From Chloroflexota bacterium (GTDB lineage Bacteria; Chloroflexota; Anaerolineae; Aggregatilineales; Phototrophicaceae), in NCBI GenBank assembly GCA_011525385.1, contig WTGF01000049.1, positions 17,565-81,564 of the forward strand: DNA of 64,000 bases, in the 5' to 3' direction. This document shows positions 22,857 to 31,617 of the stretch, one piece after another (the first letter of the stretch is position 1; every line of letters begins with the position of its first letter). The translations under genes and the position numbers were made by a program. Below the pieces are notes generated by a model, which did not search any database, was not told the DNA's origin, and worked only from the letters and a program-made list of their open reading frames with translations.

Positions 22857-24548
22857 ATGGCGACAATTGCCGTACCCCTCGGGGGAGGACAAGCAAGACA
22901 AGAGATCGAAGCGGTTAGGCGCCCCGCGTTAAGCGAATACCTGCGCTGGAGCGTTGATCACAAGATCATCGGCGTACAATACGGCGTCACTTCCTTGCTC
23001 TTCTTTATCATCGGCGGCGCGCTGGCAATGGGGATTCGGCTTGAACTATGGACGCCCGAACTGGACTTTATGGTATCGGGCGCGGCCTATAACAGCCTCT
23101 TCACCATGCACGGCACCATCATGATCTTCCTCTTCATCATTCCCATGTGGGCGGCTTACGGCAATTTCGTCGTGCCCCTGCAGCTCGGCGCAAAAGACAT
23201 GGCCTTCCCCTGGCTGAATGCCTTCGCTTTCTGGCTGATTCCGCCGGCGGGCGTCGTCATGCTGCTGGGTTACTTCGTCAGTCCCGCCGAAGCTGGCTGG
23301 ACCTCCTACCCGCCACTTTCGACGCTTTTCAGCGGCGACGGTCAAACACTTTGGGCGCTGGGCGCGCACTTGCTCGGGCTGTCGTCGATTCTGGGTTCGA
23401 TCAACTTCATCGTCACCATTCTTAACATGCGCCCGCCGGAGATGACCATCTGGCGCATGCCGCTGCTCTGTTGGGCAGTGCTGGCGACAAGCATCATCGC
23501 CGTGATGGCGACGCCCTTCCTGGCGGGCGCCTTGACGCTGCTGCTGCTCGATCGCATGACGGGCACCACTTTTTTTGACGCTTCCGGCGGCGGGGACGTC
23601 CTGCTCTGGCAGAATATATTCTGGTTTTACAGCCATCCGGCCGTGTACATCATGGTCTTGCCGGGCATGGGCGTGCTTTCCGAGGTGCTTTCGATCCACA
23701 GTCGCAAGCCCGTTTTCGGTTATCGCATGGTCGGGCTTTCCAGTATGGCCATCGCGATTGTCGGCTTCACCGTATGGGCGCACCACATGTTCACCAGCTT
23801 GCAACCGGAGCTGCGCATTCCTTTTATGATCACCACCATGATCATCGCCGTGCCCACCGGCATCAAGATGTTCAGTTGGCTGGGCACCATCTGGGGCGGC
23901 AAGATCCGCTTCACCAGCGCCATGCTCTTCGCGCTCGGCTTTATGTCGATGTTTGTCATCGGCGGCATCACCGGCGTCATGCTGGCGGCGCTGCCCTTTG
24001 ATATTCACGTTCACGATACCTACTTCGTCGTCAGCCACTTCCACTTTGTGCTGTTCGGCGGCAGCGTCTTCGCCATCTACGCGGCGCTTTATCATTGGTT
24101 CCCCAAGATCACGGGCCGCATGATGGATGAAACGCTGGGCAGGATCCATTTCGTCTTCACCTATTTGGGCTTCCTGATCACGTTTTTCCCAATGCATATC
24201 GTCGGCATGCTGGGCATGCCGCGCCGCGTCGCCGTCTACGATCCCGCCTTCACCGACTTTAACAGGCTGATCAGCTTTGCGGCATTTGTCTTGGGATTCT
24301 CGACCTTTATCGTCCTTTACAACATTGTGCGCAGCTACTTCCATGGGCCGATCGCCGGCGCCAATCCCTGGCGCGCCTTGACCCTGGAATGGGCCACGAC
24401 CTCGCCACCACCGCCAACCAACTTCCATGACGATCCTATTCCTTACGAAGATCCCTATGGTTATGGCACCAAAGCGGCATCGGCTTATATTGAAGCGATC
24501 GATCTGGCATTTGACCGGCGCGAACCAGCGCCTCCCGGCGCCGACTAG
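22857..24548 (+). CDS. coxA: Cytochrome c oxidase subunit I (A2-type heme-copper oxidase)
   Basis: 563 aa, 12 or more membrane helices. The heme a ligand is in SLFTMHGTIMIF, and the CuB His with crosslinked Tyr is in FWFYSHPAVYIMVLPGMG. HHMFTS and HDTYFVVSHFHFVLFGG supply the remaining CuB and heme ligands. The YSHPAVY form (no Glu in HPEVY) places it in the A2 class, as in Thermus and Rhodothermus caa3 enzymes. An AAAGAGG ribosome site precedes the ATG. It reduces oxygen to water and pumps protons in the cytoplasmic membrane. It sits between coxB and a subunit-III-type gene. Confidence 0.95.
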   Translation: MATIAVPLGGGQARQEIEAVRRPALSEYLRWSVDHKIIGVQYGVTSLLFFIIGGALAMGIRLELWTPELDFMVSGAAYNSLFTMHGTIMIFLFIIPMWAAYGNFVVPLQLGAKDMAFPWLNAFAFWLIPPAGVVMLLGYFVSPAEAGWTSYPPLSTLFSGDGQTLWALGAHLLGLSSILGSINFIVTILNMRPPEMTIWRMPLLCWAVLATSIIAVMATPFLAGALTLLLLDRMTGTTFFDASGGGDVLLWQNIFWFYSHPAVYIMVLPGMGVLSEVLSIHSRKPVFGYRMVGLSSMAIAIVGFTVWAHHMFTSLQPELRIPFMITTMIIAVPTGIKMFSWLGTIWGGKIRFTSAMLFALGFMSMFVIGGITGVMLAALPFDIHVHDTYFVVSHFHFVLFGGSVFAIYAALYHWFPKITGRMMDETLGRIHFVFTYLGFLITFFPMHIVGMLGMPRRVAVYDPAFTDFNRLISFAAFVLGFSTFIVLYNIVRSYFHGPIAGANPWRALTLEWATTSPPPPTNFHDDPIPYEDPYGYGTKAASAYIEAIDLAFDRREPAPPGAD

Positions 24549-24603
24549 GCGCGATTTGGCGCTTGTGCGAACCGCGCACGTTGCGGAGTCTGTAGAGTTG
24601 AGC

Positions 24604-25215
24604 ATGACGACCACCATCGAGCGGGCTGAGAAACAAAAAACAAGCGATCAGCGAGCTGCTGCAATTCGCCTGAAGAATAACCGGCTCGGCATGAACATCT
24701 TCCAGGTCAGTTGGATCATGGCCTTCGTCGCTTTGATCGTAGTCAACTGGCAACTGCGCTTTAACTATTCGCAGTGGCCGCCAGCCGGCGTCCCGCCTTT
24801 TGATCTGATCTTGCCCAGCGTCGCCACCTTGGCCTTGCTCATAAGTTCAGCGCTAGTCGTACAGGCGCTGAAAGTGCTGCGACGTGGGTTTGCCACCGCG
24901 TTCCTTGTCAAGTGGCGGCTGGCGATTGGGCTGGGCGCCCTGTTCATGGCGATCATCGTCTATGAATTTCTGAACGTGTCCGACGCTGCGATGGCAACAC
25001 AATATGGCAATACGTTTCGCTTGATGACAGGATTTCACTTTGCGCATGCCTTGGCAATCCTCGCGATCATGTGTCGCGTTTATCAAGGAGCAAACCTGGG
25101 CAAATACAGTAGCAATGAACACGATTCCTGGGCGGTGGAAGGCGCGGCCAAGTTGTGGTATTTCGTCACCTTCGCCTGGATGCTCTTTTACGTGGTGCTC
25201 TATTGGATTCGCTAA
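24604..25215 (+). CDS. Cytochrome c oxidase subunit III-like protein (first of two)
   Basis: 203 aa from ATG 24604; the frame is open further upstream but that overlaps coxA. Five hydrophobic helices are visible. FRLMTGFHFAHALAILAIM and AAKLWYFVTFAWMLFYVVLYWI parallel the last three helices of subunit III (compare FHGAHVFVGV and YWHFVDVVWIMLF in the second copy at 26316). So this operon encodes two subunit-III-family proteins, one of which may substitute as a structural subunit. It lies 56 bp after coxA. Confidence 0.7.
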   Translation: MTTTIERAEKQKTSDQRAAAIRLKNNRLGMNIFQVSWIMAFVALIVVNWQLRFNYSQWPPAGVPPFDLILPSVATLALLISSALVVQALKVLRRGFATAFLVKWRLAIGLGALFMAIIVYEFLNVSDAAMATQYGNTFRLMTGFHFAHALAILAIMCRVYQGANLGKYSSNEHDSWAVEGAAKLWYFVTFAWMLFYVVLYWIR

Positions 25216-25292
25216 TAGTCTCGCCGGAACAGGTGATCGAAAGAAAGACATGCGGTTAGGACAGGCAATCGGTACTTAGGGAGTAGCAATTC

Positions 25293-26300
25293 ATGGACAA
25301 ACCCGGTCTCGCGCGGGCCATACCTTACATGATCGCTGTATTCGTCTTGTCGCTGGCGATTGTCTATGGCATTCGCAGTCTACAAGACATGGATCCGGTC
25401 TGGATGAATGCAGATACCAGCGAAGGCGCGCAAGTCGGGCTGGTCTTGGCGGCATTTGCGTCCATGTTCGCGTTCATGTGGGGTGTTGGCGCCTTCGACC
25501 CCAAGATGAGCGAACATGGCGACGGCGCCCACGAAGACGAAGAAAAGGCGCCGGAAAACGAATTCGCGCTGCGGACCAGCGGACCTGTCTTTCGGCTGGG
25601 CAAGTGGCTTTGGGACCTGGCCTGGCAGATCATCAACGACGCGCCCAAGCCCATGCAATTCCCCTATTTGAACCTGGGGCTGCTGCTGATTCGTTGGATC
25701 ATCAATGTCGTCTGGTTCTTGATCTGGCTGGCGATCTTCGGCGGCTGGCGCTTCTTTCTGGGCGCTATTGCCGGCATCCCCGGCACTCTGGGCGCGGTCT
25801 TGATGAGCTTGTCTTGCTTGTGGCAGACCATGGCCTTTTACGCCGGCCAACTCTTCCTTGTGCTAACGATTTCGGTGGTCAGCACTATCATATTGTTCGC
25901 CTTCGCGCTTTTCCCGCATGGCCTGCGCTTGCAGACAGCCACAGAACCCAACGCCGATGCCGCCGCCAACGGATTTGGCGACTTTGTCGTTCCCATACAA
26001 GACATCCTGGGCTTGCTCTTGCCGCCCGATCATTTTTCAAACCAGGTCATTGAAGGCACCAGCCAGTTCACAGTGCTGCTCGGGTTTATTTTCGTCATCT
26101 TCATCTCCTTGGCGCTGGCAGCGGGCGGGATCGCGGTATTCTTTTATCTGGCGCATCGCGGTGTCAAGCAGGCGCAAGAAGTTGATCCAACAGATGGCGA
26201 CCGCACGCAGATTCTTCCCGTCCGCGAAATGGGCAAAATCGCCGGCGGCGTCGCGGGCGTGATCCGCGCGATTCCGCGCGCCATTGGTTACGAAAAATAA
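25293..26300 (+). CDS. Unknown multi-pass membrane protein embedded in the cox operon
   Basis: 335 aa. About six membrane segments: near 8-26 and 47-67, two or three between about 125 and 165, 185-205, and 265-290. A His/Glu-rich acidic loop (SEHGDGAHEDEEKAPENE, about 74-91) could bind metal. I do not recognise the family. It lies between the two subunit-III-type genes and 15 bp before the second, with a GGGAGTAG ribosome site, so it is very probably translated with the oxidase. A lineage-specific subunit or assembly factor is an inference from position only. Confidence 0.6.
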   Translation: MDKPGLARAIPYMIAVFVLSLAIVYGIRSLQDMDPVWMNADTSEGAQVGLVLAAFASMFAFMWGVGAFDPKMSEHGDGAHEDEEKAPENEFALRTSGPVFRLGKWLWDLAWQIINDAPKPMQFPYLNLGLLLIRWIINVVWFLIWLAIFGGWRFFLGAIAGIPGTLGAVLMSLSCLWQTMAFYAGQLFLVLTISVVSTIILFAFALFPHGLRLQTATEPNADAAANGFGDFVVPIQDILGLLLPPDHFSNQVIEGTSQFTVLLGFIFVIFISLALAAGGIAVFFYLAHRGVKQAQEVDPTDGDRTQILPVREMGKIAGGVAGVIRAIPRAIGYEK

Positions 26301-26315
26301 GGTGAGTGACAGAGC

Positions 26316-26951
26316 ATGGCAGAAATGACCGCTAGTCAACTGAGCGCCCCCGCCCACGACGATCACGGCCACCTGAGCGCCGAAGAACATAACGAGAATA
26401 TGAAGCTCGGCATGTGGCTCTACCTGGCATCCGAAATTGTCATCTTCTCGATGATGATCGTCGGCTATGTACTTTTCCGCATCAACGAGCCGGATGTCGT
26501 GGAACTGGCGCATTCAAAGCTCGGCGTAGGCTTGGTTACCGCCAATACCTTCGTCTTGCTCGCCAGCAGCTTCTTCATGGTGATGGGCTTGCGGGCTATG
26601 CAGGCGGGCAATCGCCAGGGCATGCTGCGCTGGATCGGCGCGACAGCTCTGGGCGGGGCGGTCTTCCTGGCCGGTCAATACATCGAATACAGCGAACTGG
26701 CGCACCTGGGCATCACGCTGGGCTACGACATCGAGTCGCAGTGGCAGACTTTTGGGATGCGTTTTTATGCCCCGACCTTCTTCCATGGCGCGCACGTATT
26801 TGTCGGCGTACTTTGGGCGCTGGAGGTGATGCGGCGCGGCGCCAAGGGGCGTTACGATCAGGACCCGATCGGCATTGAAATGTTCGGCCTGTACTGGCAC
26901 TTTGTCGATGTGGTCTGGATTATGCTCTTCACCTTGATTTATCTGGTCTGA
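26316..26951 (+). CDS. coxC: Cytochrome c oxidase subunit III
   Basis: 211 aa, five predicted helices. MKLGMWLYLASEIVIFSMMI near residue 30 has the conserved Glu of subunit III. VTANTFVLLASSFFMVMG, FFHGAHVFVGVLWALEVM and GLYWHFVDVVWIMLFTLIYL are diagnostic. The N-terminus carries a His-rich stretch (APAHDDHGH). It is spaced 15 bp after the unknown membrane protein and 34 bp before subunit IV. Confidence 0.92.
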   Translation: MAEMTASQLSAPAHDDHGHLSAEEHNENMKLGMWLYLASEIVIFSMMIVGYVLFRINEPDVVELAHSKLGVGLVTANTFVLLASSFFMVMGLRAMQAGNRQGMLRWIGATALGGAVFLAGQYIEYSELAHLGITLGYDIESQWQTFGMRFYAPTFFHGAHVFVGVLWALEVMRRGAKGRYDQDPIGIEMFGLYWHFVDVVWIMLFTLIYLV

Positions 26952-26985
26952 TGAACCGCCGAACGGCTGCTTTAGGAGCGTGACG

Positions 26986-27378
26986 ATGGCAGAAGCTTCT
27001 CAGGAAATGACACAGGACGATCACGGACATCACAGCAACACGGTCAGGCTGCTCGGTCGCGACATCACCGTGGAAGGCGGCGTTTACACTGTCGTCTTTG
27101 GCGGATTGGCCATCCTGACCGTAATCGAAGTCCTCAGCGCCGAATTCCTCAAAAGCGCGATCCACGATGCGCCCAGCGCGGCGGCTGCGCTTACCGCGAT
27201 CAAGGCCATCCTGCTCTTGGGGATCGCGATTGTCAAGTCAAGCCTGGTTATCTGGTTCTATATGCACCTGAAAGACGAAAAGCGCATCCTGGCAGTGGTG
27301 CTCCTGTTGCCTCTGCTGATCGCCGCGCTATCGGTGATGTTCGTTCTGGCGGTCCCACCGACTGGATATTCAATCTAA
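26986..27378 (+). CDS. coxD: Cytochrome c oxidase subunit IV-type small membrane protein
   Basis: 130 aa from ATG 26986 (TAGGAGC upstream); GTG 26980 would add two residues. Three helices: VVFGGLAILTVIEVLSAEF, AILLLGIAIVKSSLVIWFYMHLK and LAVVLLLPLLIAALSVMFVLAV. The middle helix with K.(S/A)..V..(W/Y)FYMHLK is typical of prokaryotic subunit IV (CtaF). Last gene of the oxidase cluster. The symbol is used loosely, since names vary between species. Confidence 0.82.
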   Translation: MAEASQEMTQDDHGHHSNTVRLLGRDITVEGGVYTVVFGGLAILTVIEVLSAEFLKSAIHDAPSAAAALTAIKAILLLGIAIVKSSLVIWFYMHLKDEKRILAVVLLLPLLIAALSVMFVLAVPPTGYSI

Positions 27379-27455
27379 TAAGCCGCAACTCCGCCTTCAA
27401 TGACACTTCCCGCGCCCATGTGATATACTCCGGCAAGCGAAAGGTGTAACTTGCG

Positions 27456-28037
27456 ATGGTCACTCAAGAGCGCTTGTTTGATGTGGATGATGTCTGGAGA
27501 TTGGCGCATGATCCCGACAACGAAAATGTCCGCTTCGAACTCATCGATGGAGAACTGTTCACTATGGTGCCCCCTGGTAGAAGACACGGACTGCTGGCAG
27601 TAGAGATTGCCGGCTACTTGTGGCAATACAGCAAACTCCACCCACTAGGAGAAGTAACGACCGATTCGGGATATTATTCGGAACATGATCGGCACACATT
27701 GCTGGGTCCCGATGTGGCTTTTCTGCGCTACGACCGGCTGCCACAGCCGCCAACAGACAATTATGTATCGGTGATGCCGGACCTGGCGGTGGAGATTCGT
27801 CCGCCCTTTGACACGCTTGCCAAAGTACGCCGAAAAGCGGAAGTTTATCTACGGCGCGGCACGACCATAGTTTGGCTGGTATTGCCCAAGCAAGAAGGCG
27901 TCGAAGTGTGGCGCCAAGACGAAACCGGTCAATTACGCTCCGAGTTTCTCGGTGTGGGCGACAAGTTAAGCGGCGAGGAGATTCTGCCTGGCTTTGAACT
28001 GGAAATCTCTCTGCTGTTTCCCAAAAAACAGGACTGA
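27456..28037 (+). CDS. Uma2 family (DUF820) putative PD-(D/E)xK nuclease
   Basis: 193 aa. Family features: FELIDGELFTMVPPGRRHG at about 28-46, then LLGPDVAFLRYDRLP (Asp), MPDLAVEIRPPFDT (Glu in EIR; the usual E-x-S/K is ExR here) and KAEVYLRRGTTIVWLVLP. Uma2 genes are abundant in cyanobacteria and Chloroflexota, often in many copies; their role is not established. A TATACT at 27422-27427 is a possible -10, and AAAGGTG is a ribosome-site candidate. It is followed after 49 bp by osmC. Confidence 0.85.
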   Translation: MVTQERLFDVDDVWRLAHDPDNENVRFELIDGELFTMVPPGRRHGLLAVEIAGYLWQYSKLHPLGEVTTDSGYYSEHDRHTLLGPDVAFLRYDRLPQPPTDNYVSVMPDLAVEIRPPFDTLAKVRRKAEVYLRRGTTIVWLVLPKQEGVEVWRQDETGQLRSEFLGVGDKLSGEEILPGFELEISLLFPKKQD

Positions 28038-28086
28038 GGTCGAGGTTCTTTACGCCGTTCCAGTCGAACGATTAAAGGAGCGAGGC

Positions 28087-28512
28087 ATGCCCGTTGAAAT
28101 CACGCTGCGGGGTGATACCCGAACCACAATCAAAGTACGAGATCACGAATGGCATATCGACGAACCGGTCGAAGATGGCGGCGGCGATACGGCTCCTACG
28201 CCCGGTGAAATGATGCTGGGCGCGCTAGGCTCGTGCATGGCAATCACGTGTAAAATGTACGCCGAGCGCAAGGGCTGGGACCTACAGGTCGTCGACGTAA
28301 AAGTTGATTACGAGCGATTCAAAGGCTCGGACTATCCCATGCACGACGGCGAAGACCTCTATGTACATGAGGTGCGCAAGGCTTTGACATTTCACGGCGA
28401 TCTGGACGACAAGCAGCGGGAACGCCTTTACGATATCGCCAGCAAGTGCCCCATCCATCGTCTGCTAGGCAGTCCCACTTATTTCGTCGGTATGGCGCTG
28501 GAGGGAGGATAG
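28087..28512 (+). CDS. OsmC family peroxiredoxin-like protein
   Basis: 141 aa from ATG 28087, with AAAGGAG 7 bp upstream. Conserved redox cysteines: LGALGSCMAITCKMYAERKG (about 49-68) and IASKCPIHRLL (about 118-128). PTPGEMMLGALGSC is the family signature. OsmC/Ohr proteins reduce organic hydroperoxides in the cytoplasm; subgroup cannot be fixed by eye. A ~90-bp repeat follows. Confidence 0.88.
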   Translation: MPVEITLRGDTRTTIKVRDHEWHIDEPVEDGGGDTAPTPGEMMLGALGSCMAITCKMYAERKGWDLQVVDVKVDYERFKGSDYPMHDGEDLYVHEVRKALTFHGDLDDKQRERLYDIASKCPIHRLLGSPTYFVGMALEGG

Positions 28513-28567
28513 GCGCGGCCTTCGCCGGGTTGTCCGGCTTCCCCTACCCAAAGCCCAGGCACTCTTT

Positions 28568-28661
28568 CAATAAACCCCCTTGCTCATGCAAGGAGAAGGT
28601 TTATTATGTTGTGCGAGCGCGACATTCTTGTCACATTCTCGCCGCTGCCGAGCGGCTGAAG
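28568..28661 (+). repeat. ~90-bp two-hairpin repeat, copy C
   Basis: TAAACCCCCTTGCTCATGC, GGTTTATTATGTTGTGCGAG and CTCGCCGCTGCCGAGCGGCTG follow the order seen in the copies at 2245 and 50785. It lies between osmC and rsmA, same direction as both. Confidence 0.7.
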
Positions 28662-28705
28662 TTTACTGATCGGCGCGCTAGTATAACGCCTTAGAGCGAG
28701 GCGCG

Positions 28706-29548
28706 ATGGTTTCCAATCCCAAAATACTTCTCGAAAGCTACGATCTCTTCCCCAAAAAGAGCCTGGGGCAGAACTTCATGCACGACCCGCAGGCCTTGGA
28801 CAAGATCGTCGATTCCGCAGACCTGACAGCCGCTGACGCAGTGGTGGAAGTCGGGGCAGGTACCGGCTCTCTCACAGCGAAATTGGCGGAACGCTGCCGC
28901 GAGGTCTTCGCGATCGAAGTAGACCAACGGCTGCAACCTGTACTTGAAGACCGCTTCGACGATGTATCCAATGTCTATCTCGTTTTCGATGACGTGCTTA
29001 AGACCGACATCAACACGTTGATGGGGAATCAGGAATATATCGTGGTCGCCAACGTGCCCTACTATATCAGCAGCGCCATTCTCTGGCACTTCCTCGAAGC
29101 CGATTTGCCGCCGCGGCGAATGGTACTGACGATGCAATACGAGGTAGCGGAACGAATCGTCGCGGGCGCTGGCGCGATGAACCTGCTTGCGGTCGCGCTT
29201 CAGTATTACGGCGCCCCGCAGATTGTCGGCAAGTTGAGCCCGGCAGTCTTTTGGCCGCGCCCCAACATTCACAGCGCCATCGTGCGGATCGAAACGCATC
29301 AGAGCGCCCCCGTTGTCGTACCTTCCACCAAAATATTCTTTCGCGTGGTCAAAGCCGGCTTCAGCATGAAACGCAAACAACTTAAGAACGCGCTGTCGGG
29401 TGGACTAGGTATTAAGTCGGCGCGGACAAGCGAACTGCTACGCGCGGCTGGCATTGATCCGCAGCGCCGCGCCGAGACGCTAACGCTGACGGAATGGGCC
29501 GGCTTGACCCGGACCATTCATCAGAGCGGCGATGTACTGTTTATATAA
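28706..29548 (+). CDS. rsmA: 16S rRNA (adenine1518/1519-N6)-dimethyltransferase
   Basis: 280 aa. FPKKSLGQNFMHDPQAL (about 14-30) is the KsgA/RsmA N-terminal signature. Motif I VVEVGAGTGSLTAKLAE, the FAIEVDQRL acidic loop and the catalytic NVPYYISSAI (motif IV, N(V/L)PY) all fit. It dimethylates two adjacent adenines in helix 45 during 30S assembly. GAGCGAGGCGCG precedes the ATG. Stands between two repeat copies. Confidence 0.94.
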   Translation: MVSNPKILLESYDLFPKKSLGQNFMHDPQALDKIVDSADLTAADAVVEVGAGTGSLTAKLAERCREVFAIEVDQRLQPVLEDRFDDVSNVYLVFDDVLKTDINTLMGNQEYIVVANVPYYISSAILWHFLEADLPPRRMVLTMQYEVAERIVAGAGAMNLLAVALQYYGAPQIVGKLSPAVFWPRPNIHSAIVRIETHQSAPVVVPSTKIFFRVVKAGFSMKRKQLKNALSGGLGIKSARTSELLRAAGIDPQRRAETLTLTEWAGLTRTIHQSGDVLFI

Positions 29549-29630
29549 ACCGCGACGTTGAACCGACAAGCAGGCTCCATGTACGTGGACGGGACATTCC
29601 TGGGACTTTTCGCCGCCGAGCGGCTCTGAC
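29541..29630 (+). repeat. Possible degenerate copy E of the ~90-bp repeat
   Basis: TATATAAACCGCGACGTTG and CTTTTCGCCGCCGAGCGGCT match the two ends of the element in order and spacing, but the TTATTAT-TTGTGTGAG middle is not recognisable. It overlaps the last codons of rsmA. Confidence 0.35.
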
Positions 29631-29714
29631 GAAGATTTAACGCTGTCGTAGGAATTCAGCAAGAAACGGCGTCCATACTGTAAGCAAGACCAACGGGACG
29701 GAAGGAAAAGAACC

Positions 29715-30251
29715 ATGGGCAAGGAAGTAGCGACCTTGGGCGGCGGCTGCTTTTGGTGCGTGGAAGCTGTCTACAGTCAGTTGACCGGCGTTGAATCGGC
29801 GATATCCGGTTACATGGGCGGCCACGTCAACAACCCAACTTACGAGCAGGTCTGCGCCAAGACCACTGGCCATGCCGAGGTCGTCAATGTCAGTTTCGAC
29901 AACGAGATCATTAGTTTCCAAGAGGTGCTGAACATCTTTTTCACCATTCACGATCCCACCACGCTAAACCGACAAGGAAACGACCGCGGACCGCAGTACC
30001 GCTCTGGCATCTGGCACCACTCGGAAGAGCAACGCCAAATCGCTGAGGATACCATCAAGCGCTTGGAAGCGGAGAAGCTTTATCCGAGGCAATTTGTGAC
30101 CGAGGTCACGCCGGCGAGTACATTCTGGGTTGCCGAGAACTACCACCAGAACTACTTCGCCAACAATCCCACACAGGGCTATTGCACCTACATCATCGCG
30201 CCAAAAGTCGCCAAATTCCGCAAGCAATACTTCGAGCGCCTCAAAGCCTAA
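29715..30251 (+). CDS. msrA: Peptide methionine-S-sulfoxide reductase MsrA
   Basis: 178 aa. The catalytic GCFWC motif (Cys12, Cys15) is in TLGGGCFWCVEAVY, followed by SGYMGGHVNNPTYEQVC and NRQGNDRGPQYRSGIW, all characteristic of MsrA. It repairs oxidised methionine (S epimer) in proteins. GGAAGGAAAAG is the ribosome site. No msrB is in the window. Confidence 0.95.
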   Translation: MGKEVATLGGGCFWCVEAVYSQLTGVESAISGYMGGHVNNPTYEQVCAKTTGHAEVVNVSFDNEIISFQEVLNIFFTIHDPTTLNRQGNDRGPQYRSGIWHHSEEQRQIAEDTIKRLEAEKLYPRQFVTEVTPASTFWVAENYHQNYFANNPTQGYCTYIIAPKVAKFRKQYFERLKA

Positions 30252-30273
30252 AACGCTTCATTAGGAGCCGGCG

Positions 30274-30314
30274 CAATCAATAAGGGCGAGCCCGCGGCTC
30301 GCCCTTATTGATTG
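30274..30314. terminator. Perfect 19-bp hairpin, bidirectional terminator
   Basis: Left arm 30274-30292 and right arm 30296-30314 are exact reverse complements around the loop CGC; the stem has a GGGCGAGCC top and an A/T-rich base. It lies between convergent msrA and rplA and can serve both. Confidence 0.85.
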
Positions 30315-30357
30315 GCGTCGAATGCGACAACGCGCCATTGGCCCTGGCCTGCCTTGC

Positions 30358-31044
30358 CTAGATAGTTCCGTCGACGCGGACGCCAGGTCCCATCGTTGAA
30401 GTTAGCACAACGCGACGCACATAGGATCCTTTTTGCGATTCCGGCTTGGCATTGCGGACCGTATCCACCACGGCTTGCAAGTTCTCCTGCAGTTGTTCGT
30501 GCGAGAAGCTGGCTTTGCCAACGGGCACGTGCAAATTGCCGGTTTTGTCATTACGGAACTCGACCCGTCCCGCCTTTAGCTCGTTGATCACGCGCGGCAA
30601 GTCATCGGCTGGCACGACTGTTCCCGCTTTGGGATTGGGCATCAAACCGCGCGGACCCAAAATACGCGCGATTTGACCGACCTTGCGCATCATGGGCGGC
30701 GTGGCGATGGTGGCATCAAATTCCAGCCAGCCGTCGTTGCGTATCTGGTTGATCACTTCATCCGTTCCAATGATATCCGCGCCCGCCGCCAGGGTCGCAT
30801 CCGCCTCGCTTTCATCCACAAAAGCCAGGATTCGTACGCTCTTGCCCGTGCCATGCGGCAGCATGACCGTAGTACGCACTTGCTGATCGCTGTGTCGCGG
30901 ATCAATGCCCAGGCGAAAATGGATTTCGATTGTTTCGTCAAACTTGGCAGTGGCGTTGCTCTTGACGATGCGCAGGGCTTCTTCCATCGGATAATTCCTC
31001 TGCCGATCGAATGCCGCCGTCGCTGTTTTGTATCTCTTGCCCAT
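30358..31044 (-). CDS. rplA: 50S ribosomal protein L1
   Basis: 228 aa. MGKRYKTATAAFDRQRNYPMEEAL, FDETIEIHFRLGIDPRHSDQQVR, LPHGTGKSVRILAF, GPRGLMPNPKAGTV and VGKASFSHEQLQENLQAV are canonical L1. GAGGAGCGGAG ribosome site. Last gene of the tRNA-rpmG-secE-nusG-rplK-rplA operon; L1 often autoregulates rplK-rplA by binding a leader, but I did not identify such a site. Confidence 0.97.
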   Translation of the reverse strand: MGKRYKTATAAFDRQRNYPMEEALRIVKSNATAKFDETIEIHFRLGIDPRHSDQQVRTTVMLPHGTGKSVRILAFVDESEADATLAAGADIIGTDEVINQIRNDGWLEFDATIATPPMMRKVGQIARILGPRGLMPNPKAGTVVPADDLPRVINELKAGRVEFRNDKTGNLHVPVGKASFSHEQLQENLQAVVDTVRNAKPESQKGSYVRRVVLTSTMGPGVRVDGTI

Positions 31045-31143
31045 GATCTCCGCTCCTCGTGGTTAGCGGGCGTTTGCCCTCCCACAATTACAAAAAATGA
31101 ATCGCAAACTCGTTGTCGGACTAATAGCACTGTGCTGCCGCCG

Positions 31144-31569
31144 TCATTCGGCGACCTTGATACCCATCTGTCGCGCGGTGCCTTCGACCTGGCGCATGGC
31201 GCCTTCGATATCAATGGCGTTCATATCGGTCATCTTGACCTGTGCGATTTCCCGCACCTGGTCGCGGTTCAAGACAGCGACGGTCTCGGTGGCAGGGTTG
31301 GAGGCCGCTTTTTCCAAGCCGGCCGCCTTCTTGATCAAGAAGGACGTGGGCGGGCTCTTCAGCGCGAACTTGAAAGAACCATCCGCAAAGACCGTGATCT
31401 CCGCCGGCACGATATCGCCCATCCGGTTGGAGGTACGTCCGTTGTATTCCTTGCAGAACTGCATCAAGTTGATGCCGTGCTGCGCCAGCGCCGGTCCAAT
31501 TGGCGGCGCGGGGTTCGCTTTGCCAGCGGGAATCTGTAGCTTGACGATTGCCTTGACCTTTTTTGCCAT
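31144..31569 (-). CDS. rplK: 50S ribosomal protein L11
   Basis: 141 aa. Begins [36 protein letters not shown], with the PPIGPALG-like proline pair that faces elongation factors, and ends with [13 protein letters not shown]. Normal length. It is 48 bp after nusG and 99 bp before rplA. Confidence 0.97.
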   Translation of the reverse strand: MAKKVKAIVKLQIPAGKANPAPPIGPALAQHGINLMQFCKEYNGRTSNRMGDIVPAEITVFADGSFKFALKSPPTSFLIKKAAGLEKAASNPATETVAVLNRDQVREIAQVKMTDMNAIDIEGAMRQVEGTARQMGIKVAE

Positions 31570-31617
31570 GTCCGTTACCTCATTCTCTTTCAGGTTCTGC
31601 CTGTTACGGCGGCTGCC

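Noticed and set aside
23046..24617. 523-codon minus-strand open frame across coxA
   Set aside because: Antisense shadow of a strongly coding GC-rich gene; the His/Gln/Asp/Arg-rich product has no domain-like order.
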